A stretch of DNA of 64,000 bases from positions 71,977,000 to 72,040,999 of the forward strand of contig NC_132797.1 of the NCBI RefSeq assembly GCF_048594095.1, written 5' to 3'. The first letter of the stretch is position 1. Every line of letters starts with the position of its first letter. The notes under the pieces were generated by a model that searched no databases, had not been told where the DNA came from, and was given only the letters and a program-made list of their open reading frames with translations. Origin of the DNA: Paramormyrops kingsleyae. Its lineage: Eukaryota > Chordata > Actinopteri > Osteoglossiformes > Mormyridae. The position numbers and the translations under genes are program-made. Positions 12,901 to 22,700 of the stretch are shown here, piece after piece.

Positions 12901-15900
12901 AGGCGGTGGCACTGCGTGCATTTCGAGCGGAAGGAAACGGCAGAAGAATGAGAACAGAGAGTCATTCCCTGTTCCGCAGCACAAAGTGGACGAACACTGA
13001 GCTGCAGGTGACGCATGTGGGGGTCCCGCAGAAGAGGAAACCCCAACGTGAGGAGTAAGGAGACCCCCGGGCTGGGGATGACAGACCTGTGGTCCCAGAA
13101 GATGGAGGGCAGCACTCCAAACATCCGCACAGTAGAGGAACTCGCTATCCTGAAACGTGCCCAGGGTTCTTCTGTGTGCTGTTTCCTCTGTGGCGGTGTT
13201 TCCCAACCCCGGTTCCCGGGAATCCACAGACAGTCCATGTTTTTGCTCCTTCGCAGCTCCCTAGATTTTGTTTCAACCAACCAGTTGAGTACTGACTCCT
13301 TATACTCAACTGGTTGGTTGGAACAAAATCCTGGTTTGAGTTTTTACTTTCTGGACCTAAAATGTCCACCTCTGTCCCTACTGTATCAGGAGCTGGGAGA
13401 AAGCAAAAACGTGGACTGTCTGCGGGTCTCCGACGACCGGATTGGGAAGCACTGCTCTATTGTTTTTCAAGCTGTCTGAGGAGCACGTAACTTCTGTGAA
13501 AACTCACATGCCCCCACCAATCATTGCTTCCCAGGCATTCATTCAATGTGGAGTCCATGAGGAAGTTCAGCAGGTCTTTTGGATTCTGATCAACATTTGC
13601 AGACCAGTTCACACAAACAAAAAAGTCAAATGGTTTCGCCTGGAATTTCATGAAGGGCTCAAAGTCGTTTCCGGCGGTGGTCCCCAAAAGGCGGAGGACA
13701 ATGGGACACACCCAGCTACACAAGTCACAGGCCTTCAGGGCCAATGTGAATCACACTTTCCAAATCATCCAGAGTGTCCCCCCCGGGGGAAGCTGTTCCC
13801 ACAATTATATATTTATGAGTCTCAGTTCTAGCAAAGAAAATATAAACCAGTATCTCCACAGTGACAATGCCTTTGGGAGCTGAGAACTTATCAAATGTCT
13901 AAGGGGACAGGAATTTGCTGTCCATGACCTTCACCCTTGACCTTCAGCACCCCCCCCCTCCCGCTCCACCACCCCCCACCCCAGCTCTAGACGTCCCATG
14001 TTCCTTTACTTTTTCCAGTCACAGAATAAGACAGAGAGATAGGCTCCAACAGAGCTTCTGTCCATCGGAAAGACCACTGCCTTATTTAGAAGTGAAACAC
14101 TGCATTCCTAGTCTACAATCTGCCAGTCAAGCAAAAGTCAGACTGTCTGTTCAAGACCATTTCTAATTCAATTCAGAAGCCTGTCAAATAAAAATGACCA
14201 CAAGACCCTAAAAATATGACATAGTGCTATTACTGCAGTCAGGCTGGATTTTTTGCTAAAGATGTCTAATAAAGGCTAATAAAGGGTCTCTTTCTATGAT
14301 GATTATTATACGACTGTGCTGTTCTCAGAGCTACCTGAGGTCTTTTCTGCAAATTACCACCAGACACTGTCCTCATACACCAGACTGAAGATTCTGGGCC
14401 CCATGAAAGCTTGACATATTGAGACCCCAACCTAGACCAATCAAATTATGTTCCAAATATTTTTAGGGCTGCTGAGTGGATCATCTTAACTCCCTCCCCC
14501 CCCCCCCCCACTATACAATGCCCCTGCACCTGACCAACAACTGCATGCACTGTACATTTTTCAACACCCTGTTTTTGCACACTACACTTTCTGGTCAATT
14601 GTCTTTTCTTGTCGTTTGTGTCGTTTCTATCATCCACTTTTGAGAGGCTGAGGAGAGTTATAATCTTAGCTAGTAAATCAGATGCGTTAATTTGCACATG
14701 TTTCTGCTTCTGTCTGAAAGTGGAACGTGCAACTGTGTGTGCAAACCTTTCGGCACAGAGACCCTGAGCGCGGAGCTGGGCCGTGGCGGGGGTGGGCGTG
14801 ACATTAACGCACATTCATCACGCTCTACTGCCATGACCACGGCTGAAGTGGTCTGCTCTACTAATCAGACAGCTGAGTTTTTTCACCACGAAAAATACTG
14901 AAACAGAATTTTAAATTGCCTGCATTTGGAAGTGGGTGTGCAACTGTGCATGTCTCTTTGCGTTTAATTGGAAATTTAAAAGAAGAACTAATTAAAGAAT
15001 TGTTTGAGAAGCGGTTTACTTTCTAACGCTTCTTTTGCACAATAATTTGTGTTTTTTATATAGTAGTAGAGCTGACACTGCAGTACGAGGTCCTTTAAAT
15101 AGGAAGGAACTGTCTATATATTAGTCTATGAGTCACATAAGTTCAGAGCTGAAGGCTTCTGTGGAGCTACCGATTGGCTGCTCAGTCAGTGAGCCACGCC
15201 CCCCAATATTCCGGAGCCTGACTGGCGCTACGTGCCCGTTCACACAGAACTTCCAAGATGATCCCCCGAGGCAGAAGATGGCTATAAAAGACGGCTTGGG
15301 CCTGCTGTCACCTCAGCGGCTCGTGGGTAAACGAAAGCGACGAGGCAGCTAATGAACAAATCCTCAGTGAAGTAGGAATCCTCAGTCAGCAGACTGCCCC
15401 CCCCCCACCCCCGCGACTCCCAAATGCCTTCCCCATGCCAAGACTGTGACAACTCTAGCAGAGATTAAACAGCCAAACGGCAGCCCAGAGCCTGGAATCA
15501 TATTCAGACTATAAAAGGAAGGAGGACACAACTAAATGAAGGAGTGGTTCCTCTCTGTTCCCGGAGTCCTACAGGACATTAATCAGGGGCTATTCAATGA
15601 CAAATACTGTCACTAAGCCATTAAAACAGCACTCCCCCTCCGGAGAAGCTGACACTTAACGTTCACTGTTATGTCTGTCTGTGGTGTTTGATGGTGGGCG
15701 CCCCCCCCCCCCACCCCATCGGGACAAAGCTGCGTGAGTTCAAACCGAAATCAAAATGAAGTGAAATGATTTTTTTTTTACGTGCGACAAACAGATATAA
15801 CACTTTAACACATAATCTGACATTAGACTTGAACTTGGAGGGAAGAAGGTTTGGCTGACGAGCAATGCAGCTCCCAGAATGGAAAAGGTCAAAGCAGCAC

Positions 15901-18900
15901 TCATTTCTTGGAATTGTACATTTCTTGGGTCCCTTTTACTAAGAGGTTAAAGGCAATCATAATAAGAGATACTAAGTAAAATAACATATGCCTACCCATG
16001 CCCCTGTCCTTCTAAATGTTTAGTATTGTGAAGATGATCTGAGGTCAGTTAACGGAAGGCCTGTACATTTGGATCTGACAGTCAAGGCCAGGATGAAGAC
16101 AACTGACCCTGACTACATGAAAGAGGGACAATGAGGCCCTCGAAATGGTGAAGATAGGGAAGTTAGCCGTGAAATAGTGAACATGGGACTGCAAGCACAC
16201 GGTGTGGACTGGGCCCGCATGCCCGGGCATACGCCACGGTAGCTGACGATAACTAATCTGAGCATGGCAGCGTGGAAGAGAACTGAAGCATGAGGGTCTC
16301 TATCTGCAAGATCAAATGCTCTATTGAAAAGGCCCCACCTACTCCACCATACAGAAAAGCCACTGTCTACACCATCTACACTCTCTCTAATGCTATGCCA
16401 TCAGCTCCTCGGAGAATCCATGAACCAGCATCAGCTGCTGATGGATTCGCCCACCTCTCCATATGGACAGTCCCTTTGTGAAACACTGCTAAAGCAAACA
16501 GATGCTACAGGGCTGGCCTGGTTCCACGGTTCAGTCTGCTTGCCAGGGAGACAAACGTGTGACCTCTGGACCACGATTTTACCCACAATGCACAGAAACT
16601 CGTTATCGGAACTACCCTGCTTCCCTAAGCAAGGCGAACACAATAGACTCTTTCCACTAATTGTTGGGCCTGCTAGCTGTAGACTATGGCGGGGAGGCAG
16701 GTCCAACTTCCTGCTTCTAATGTAAGACACAAAGCTGTAGCTCAGGGAGATCCTCTCACATACGCTACCATACATCAATGCTCCAGCCTTCAGCTACCAG
16801 CTGCCCTTGGTATAAGGACAGGCCAGCTGACACCGTGATGTGGTCGTGGGCCAGGGGGTGGCGACAGCGATGAGCCCTGCCCCATTCTTCCTGCGGACGC
16901 CCCTAGAGGTTTGATGAGATGCTCGTGTGGAAGCAGCTACAGCTCTTCCTCATCCTTCTCAAAGACGAGCCAAAATGTTTTTCTTTTCTCGGATCTCCTC
17001 TCACGCACGATCACGCACGCCATGTGGGTGCTGTCTTCAGTCCAGTCAAACCCGAGGGCTGCAATCATAGCACAGCATCCACACACTCTTTGGATTTCCA
17101 TGCCCTTTGCTTCGAAATATAGACTCTGCCAACATCTATCTATGATAAAAGACATCTTGAAGTGCATTCCCACACCAAGACCAAATAAAACTCCCAAGAC
17201 CTCTGCTCGACTTCCTGTTGACAGGAACCCCCACCCCTCCCAAGCCACATAGTCCCTGAAGAAGGCTGTGGAATATGTGGCCTACACAAATAAGTCAAGG
17301 AGAGACACTACACTTACCCCAAGGACAGCAGTGATGTTTTTTTTCTCATCATACCACACAAAGTATGATGAATTAATTATAGTAATAACGTGACTGTATT
17401 ACTGATTATGTTTCTTAATCGTTTTCTGGGGGCCCAATGACTGTACTGGAATTGCGACCACATCAGAACATCAGAATACCCTGAAGGTGTTAGGTGATAT
17501 AAGTAAGTTGGCAGCGTTCAATTATATATCCAGTTTAAGTTACGGAACTGAAAACGACTTTCCAGAATTGCACAAGAACTCCAACTTCCAAACAGTGTTT
17601 CATGCAGTCGGACCATTGGGGACGTCCGCATGCATAGCTCCAGACATGGAATACTAAGGACAGCACAGGATATGAGACAGGATGTGAGGACTAGGTTTAC
17701 AGAAAGAGAAACAGGAGCTCTGGTACATAACTATGGTTCAACTGGCCTTTCACTGGCTCCACACACTGGATGGTCTTATCAGGCCATGGAACCACTCCGG
17801 GGGGAACTGTTCTCCAGATGTATCAACTAGGGAGGCCCGATATTTTTTCCCCTGGAAGGAAATGTGGTGAGACTAACACGCCTCAGGCTTGTCTTCACTC
17901 TGAGTCCCACAAAGTACCTTTTAACTTGCGATGCATTGTGCTGACTTACTGTGTCCCCACCGGCCGCACACACACAAAGAAAAACATCTGAGGAAATCTG
18001 ACAAAAGCATCGAAAAATACAATTTTGCCAGTGACAACTGTGGCTATAGGGTTAAACAAACACCAAGTACATGTGGTTTTATGTTGACACTGGTGATTTT
18101 CACATGGAAGAAGGAAGTTTGATTCTATCATGACCTTCCAGCTGTGAATAAAATCACTTTTTCTCTCAGCTGGCCTCCACTCAAAGCTGGACCACTTGGC
18201 ATTGTTAGCTGTGAGTTGCAGGCTACATGGTCCGGCTGTTTCCAACCTCATCAGCGTAGCTTTATAAAATAAATAAGCTTTCACTCTATATGTGGGAATA
18301 AAATCACTTGTATCTCAAAACATCTGTGAAAGATAGAAAGTTAATATTTAAAATTATGCATTATATTTACTAAATAAAACTGTTTCTGCAGTATGATGAC
18401 AGATTCGTTTTTTCTATACGGCAAATAAATAGAGAACCCTTGTCGGGCGGCACAGAACCGACCTCCGCCGGGTCAAGCCTGACGCCAGCGCCGCGCCGCC
18501 GTGCGCGTGTGCACTCCCACTGATAAGCGTAACGCGCGTGTCCTCTATTTCTGCGCAGTTTCAGTCTAAACTTCGGACCATCTATTGCGCATATTTCGAC
18601 ATATGGACAATAATGCAAGTTTGCAATATAAGGATTTGTTCCATCGTCGGTAAAACGAATACATAAAAAAAAATAAAAAGGTTCAATGAGCTTAAAAACA
18701 ACTTACTGCTTCCACCTCAGACGTCAGAAGAACGAATACTGTCGAACACAGTATAATACACCTGTAAACAAATAAATAAAAGTATGAACGAGATATTAAT
18801 AGACTGAGCGTATACAAAACTTATTCTATACATCTGAATGCGAGTGAATGGTGTACTTGCCATGTGTTTAATTCTTTTCGGCGATGAACCCGCATCATTC

Positions 18901-18925
18901 CGCGCACCCGCACTTCAGAGTTCAT
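6891..18925 (-). CDS. col4a2: Collagen type IV alpha-2-like chain, 5' part only (three coding exons)
   Basis: This gene runs leftward from 18925 and leaves the window after its third coding exon. Exons on the minus strand: 18925-18861, 18761-18707 and 6971-6891. Joined they read a signal peptide and then the even-class 7S start GGKKFSGPCGGRDCSGGC. The SGGC spacing matches alpha-2; human alpha-4 and alpha-6 have SVC there. Head-to-head orientation with col4a1 is the vertebrate COL4A1/COL4A2 arrangement. No further Gly-X-Y exon was found on the minus strand between 1 and 6890, so the following intron is at least 6.9 kb. Confidence 0.88.
7628..7701. repeat. Decamer tandem repeat ggactcact(t/c)a
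   Basis: About seven imperfect 10-bp units alternate between tta and tca endings, so the higher-order period is 20 bases. Confidence 0.85.
11481..11775. mobile_element. AT-rich MITE of the gtaacactttac family, diverged copy
   Basis: The ends are similar in inverted orientation (acattaactgcacctt against the complement of aaggtgacgttaatgc). The body repeats cattcataa/tgcattat motifs. A central palindrome at about 11609-11690 (aataacaaacattata... against ...tataatgtttgttatt) is strong. It is related in design to the copies at 24893 and 49920. Confidence 0.6.
12179..12381. mobile_element. hAT-type MITE with perfect target duplication CTTTAAGG
   Basis: The element itself is 12187-12373, flanked by CTTTAAGG at 12179-12186 and 12374-12381. 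Terminal inverted repeats are long: caggaatgaggaacctgttc on the left against caaggatgggcaacctgttc read from the right, followed by catggag. A central inverted pair (aatcagccaataa / ttattggctgatt) makes the whole element a foldback. Confidence 0.88.
13194..13454. mobile_element. Outer MITE, split by a second foldback element
   Basis: The left arm (13194-13259) and right arm (13388-13454) are reverse complements over about 65 bases (tgtttcccaaccc..., ccacagacagtcca, gtttttgct). Flanking octamers CTCTGTGG and CTCTATTG agree at six of eight places, which fits an aged hAT-type duplication. A different element occupies the middle. Confidence 0.78.
13264..13374. mobile_element. Inner foldback MITE, family B copy 1 (5'-truncated)
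   Basis: It contains the hairpin aaccagttgagta...tactcaactggtt and the right end ttttactttctggacct...tgtccacctctg, the same as family B at 55970-56134. The matching left end is missing. It lies between the arms of the outer MITE. Confidence 0.75.
18707..18761 (-). CDS. col4a2: col4a2 coding exon 2: hydrophobic core of the signal peptide
   Basis: The 55-base exon sits between a tttgtttacag acceptor and a GCA|GTAAGT donor on the minus strand. In the only open frame it reads CIILCSTVFVLLTSEVEA, an ideal signal core with a cleavage-like end, and leaves in phase 0 into GGKKFSG of exon 3. Human COL4A2 also has its signal sequence directly before GVKKFD. Confidence 0.85.
18861..18925 (-). CDS. col4a2: col4a2 coding exon 1: start and basic N-region of the signal peptide
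   Basis: Two in-frame starts are possible: ATG at 18925-18923 (preceded in frame by a TAG, so the frame is not open further up) or ATG-ATG at 18898-18893. The second gives MMRVHRRKELNTW before the hydrophobic core, a typical basic signal N-region. The exon ends ...ACATG before GCAAGT, a non-canonical GC donor. Using GC gives the frame that continues into the hydrophobic exon 2. The nearby GT (four bases further into the intron) gives the wrong frame. Confidence 0.72.
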
Positions 18926-19638
18926 TCGGATTATTTCCTCAGTTTTTTCCAACAGCTAGTGCATCTTGACCTGGGATTTTTTTTTGACAAAAGTTCATAA
19001 CTCTTCATATATAAACCATTCCACTGCAAAACTGATTATTGTGGAAAATGCATTTCAGCTTTTACACCATCTAATAAAACGCTTGCTATTTCCGCGCGAA
19101 TTATTCGGGAGCTACTGGAATTATAAGAATGTGCGCCCAGGGAACAGATAAAAATATATATAAATGCAATTACGTTTTATAACATTGTAAGCAGAAAACA
19201 CTTACAGCGACAGTCAGAACTGCCTGTTCCCTCGCATCCAGCTGAACTTCCCTTCTGGACTGTAAGGCACCCACCTTTGGGCAAGAAACAGTATCTATCC
19301 CGAGAGAAAGAATCCCGCGTCGTGGAGAAATTACAAAATATACCTACAACGACCACTAAAAAGATGAGGACGAAACTTTGTGCTAAGAAGCAAGAAATGC
19401 AAGTGGTGGTTTCTTAGAGAAAGACGTGTACGGGGGTGGTCATGTCTAACACGAGGGGTGGGGTGCAAAGAAGAACAAGAAGTTTCTTTGGGCAAAAACT
19501 CACAGCGGTATCAAAGCCAAGCAAAGATGAAGTCAATTGCGGTCCATAAACTTCGATAATACAAAACAGGCAGATAAAATAAGAAGCGACGGACTATCCC
19601 GTTAGGAGAGCTATCTTAAAAGACTTTCTTAAATTACA
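18926..19638. promoter_or_regulatory. Putative shared bidirectional col4a1/col4a2 promoter
   Basis: This is the interval between the two divergent start codons. Mammalian COL4A1 and COL4A2 share a short bidirectional promoter, so both transcription starts are expected here. Visible elements are a TATA-like AT tract near 19149-19164, another at 19007-19014, and purine-rich GGGGTGG/GAGGGGTGGGG boxes at about 19434-19463 that could bind Sp1/KLF-type factors. I see no clear CCAAT box and no strong CpG island. The start sites themselves cannot be placed from sequence alone. Confidence 0.6.
19204..19215 (-). promoter_or_regulatory. Candidate splice donor of a non-coding col4a2 5' exon
   Basis: On the minus strand the sequence TCGCT|GTAAGTG is a strong donor, about 280 bases upstream of the col4a2 start. 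Human COL4A2 has a non-coding first exon, so this could end its fish equivalent. A matching acceptor before 18925 (ending atcccag near 18972) has an A-rich rather than T-rich tract, so the pairing is only tentative. Confidence 0.3.
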
Positions 19639-19701
19639 ATGCCGTCACATATCGTCTTATTTTTCATGGTCTTCACTAACCTACACCGGGCTACAGCTGA
19701 T
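19639..19701 (+). CDS. col4a1: col4a1 exon 1: start codon and signal peptide
   Basis: This exon encodes 21 residues, MPSHIVLFFMVFTNLHRATA plus Asp, with a hydrophobic core (IVLFFMVF) and a small-residue end, as in a secretory signal. It ends in phase 0 at a good donor (GAT|GTGAGT). Joined to exon 2 it reads straight into the Gly-Cys cluster, the same arrangement as human COL4A1 exons 1-2. The start was chosen as the only ATG giving a signal peptide with a correctly phased donor. Confidence 0.85.
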
Positions 19702-22700
19702 GTGAGTACAAACTTAAATTATATTAAATTATATTATAAATTATATTATTATATAATACTGGCCATATGTGATTTGCGCTTTTCAGGGTTTCATTGACTT
19801 TGGTAGGAGTCATAAAAGCAAGTTTGCAATATCGCTGCAACCTGCTTCCGAGAGAGGTGGAAGGTATGACTTTTAACACTGAACAGGTTCAGTCAGACAG
19901 CCTTCAAGTGTCACCGTTGAGTTAAATCGATCATTTCCAGCCAATGTAGCGACTTTCACATACCCTGTATACACTGCAATTCACACAGGCTTATCATGTA
20001 GATGATCGGGATAGCTCTGCAAATACTCTTTTTATTGCATGGAATATTAGGTAAACGTTCATTTATTTTACTAGAAGGAACGGATATTGTCCAGGTAACA
20101 GTGTCGGAAATAGGCAGAGGCTGGGAAGAGCATTTCTGTGATTTTTTAGTCGCAGCCAGGCGGTATGGTGTCGTAACCCGCGCTCGTCCACGAGTGTTTA
20201 AGTTGTAGCCCGCAACATGCTGAAAATTACGATTGTTTTAATGAGTTTTTAATGATTGACTGTGTATCTGTAAATGTTTGCGAAAAGTAGTTTTTACTGA
20301 CATTAAGCTTCACGTGTTTTATGCGAACGTGGATGACGTCTTGCTGTTGGGAGCAGATTACATACAGGCAACGGTTCCAGGATGAATATACGTAATATGG
20401 CTATGTTTATGCAATGGCTAAAAAAAACTTCCACCACAAAACAATAAAAAATGCTGGATCTCTTTTCACGCATATAACCGATCGCTTGTTTAAAACCAGG
20501 CGGTTTTGTCAGTTGTGGCTTTGAACCTAATTGCTTTAAGGCAAATGAACACTGACTTCTCTCAGCAAGGTCTCTGTGCTTCTATGTTCTAATGCAGATA
20601 TGCCCATAAGTCCCTTTAATGTGTACGATCATATGAGAAATAAGCAGTCAGTATTATAGAACATTAAAAATATATATCATAGAATTAAAAGCTGAACTTA
20701 ACAGTAACCCACTGACTTAGGTATCTACAAAATCTGTCACTTGTGAAGATTTTGAGATTATGAGAATTTAAAAAGCTTTAGAAAATACCAGATGCACAGT
20801 TTAGTTTAGCAGGGTGGGGGCCCCTGGGCTAAAGGCATTGTTGGGCCCCTACATACACTGTAAAATGCTGGGGGGCCCTACGACTCGGGGCCCTGGGATA
20901 CAGATTAGGTTAGCCCCTGTGTAAGTCTCGCCTTGACCAGATAGCATCTTAAAAAAATATATATATGATAATGCAATAAATGGTTTTCAAATAAATACAT
21001 GCTGAAAGATCAGCAGCAGAGAGAAATGTTGTAACGTGTGTGTATATGATCAAAAAGTTTAAGTTAAAACCAAAACCAATATCAGAGAAGCAAGGGGTGT
21101 TTTATTGTTCTGTGGTTAGGGTGTCGTTTTGGCACGAGCAGTTGTGGTTTCAGTCCGTGGCAGAGTACTTATCTGGAAATGTATGATTCAATGTAATACA
21201 GTATCGTAAGTAACAGTAGGCCAGGCAACGTCTCTGATGACAGTAAAGAGGAATTTACTCAAGTGAACGACTATGATAAGAAATCGGTAAAATATGATTT
21301 TTCGTATCTTCATTTTCATATATCTGAACAGCCGTTTTTCAATAGAGGCGGATTATTTGAATGTACAGTATCTTGCACTGGGTTCATAGTAATACCAGTG
21401 TGAGGCGTGTGATGTCGTAGAGCAGGGGTGTCAAACTGCAGTCCTGGGGGGCCGGAGCCCTGTGTAGCTTAGCTCTTTCCCTGTTCTACCACAAATGATT
21501 CAGCTCATAAGCGACATGGTAATTGAATCAGGTGTGTTAAATGAGGGGAAACCCAAAAATGTGCAGGGCTCCGGCCCCCCCAGGACTGGAGTTTGACACC
21601 CGTGTCGTAGAGAGAAGATGCTGGAGCAAGTTTGGAGTCTGGATCAACTTGGGTCGGTGAGAGATCAGTATTTTGCTCAACAAAGAGAGTTTGTTTACGT
21701 GCAAACGGCAGAAGGAACGTATAAACAGTGTTTTGTCAGCCCTGGTCTTCTTTCAGAGTTCGCATGCGGGTTTGGCCGATTCAAAAATGATTGTGTTGAA
21801 ACGTCTGCTCTCAGCCATGTTGAATTCTGTAAACACTGATACATTTTGGTACCACAAGGGGTGTTGACTCATTCCAGCCAAGTAATGGAGTCACCCATAC
21901 TGGACCTTTTACTGGGCATTGTCACATCTCAGCTCCACACTTATTACTTTCAGCCTGTATCTAATGCCTCAACTCAACAGGAAGACTTAAGGCTGCAGAA
22001 GAAAAGGAGGCCAGATTAATTCAGTGCTTTTGAAGAATCACCGGCCTGTTAAAAAACACACAACCACATTATCACCTGTGCATTCCTGGTGTGGAATTAT
22101 GGGAACTTTGTGAAGAATGTCATTTCCCCACCACGGCTGTCTTGAGTGTGACAGTCTACAGACATGACCACTGACCTTACAGTTCTGTTCCCCGAAACAT
22201 TTCCCCATTTCTTCAGCATATATGGGAGCTTGCACCAGCCCTGGCCCCCACTGCCTTCCAACATGCCCCCTCACCTCATCTGGAGAAGGAGCGAGTGCTG
22301 AAACGCAGTTCAGTTTTTGCTTAGCCAGACAAGGGGATCAGGGTCCGATCAGGTCTCAACCCACCAGGAGGTGAAGGGCTTAAGGCCCTATGGTAGGATC
22401 AACCAGGAGCTAAAACGGAACTAAAAAGCAAACAGTGGTTCTATGAAATTCCTGCATCACTGCCTCAGAACCTGTGAGACGGTCAGCCAGACTCGCTTGT
22501 GGTTCTGCTTGTGACCCAGCCTTACAGGAACAGGGGCTATGTGCCTGGAGAGGGGGTGGGGCTCTCCTCTGAAGGACAAGCCTCACCACCAATCAGCTTC
22601 AGCCACACGCGGACAGTTTGTGCCTCACTGCGGCCTTTGCAGAGGAATCAACAAATCCCTGTTTACCTTACAGCATTCTTACACATTGATATTGTTTTTT

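Larger units (their letters stand above)
6972..18706 (-). other. Long col4a2 intron between signal-peptide and 7S exons
   Basis: An 11.7-kb intron bounded by GTAAGT (minus strand, 18706) and ctcccag (6972). It contains short decamer repeats (7628-7701), one long AT-rich MITE (about 11481-11775), a hAT-type MITE with intact target duplication (12179-12381), a nested MITE pair (13194-13454) and many C homopolymers. The segments 7702-11480 and 13455-18706 show no gene or repeat that I recognise, apart from a GC-rich, CpG-containing patch at 18440-18545. Confidence 0.7.

Noticed and set aside
18440..18545. CpG-containing GC-rich patch considered as a CpG island promoter.
   Set aside because: It is only about 100 bases long and lies inside the col4a2 intron, downstream of its start codon, so it is not the obvious promoter.
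20002..20208. ORF in col4a1 intron 1 beginning MIGIALQILFLLHGIL, which looks like a signal peptide followed by a gtaaac donor (possible alternative first exon).
   Set aside because: The donor leaves phase 1, but exon 2 needs phase 0; joining would shift the frame and hit a stop within exon 2. The annotated exon 1 at 19639 has the right phase.
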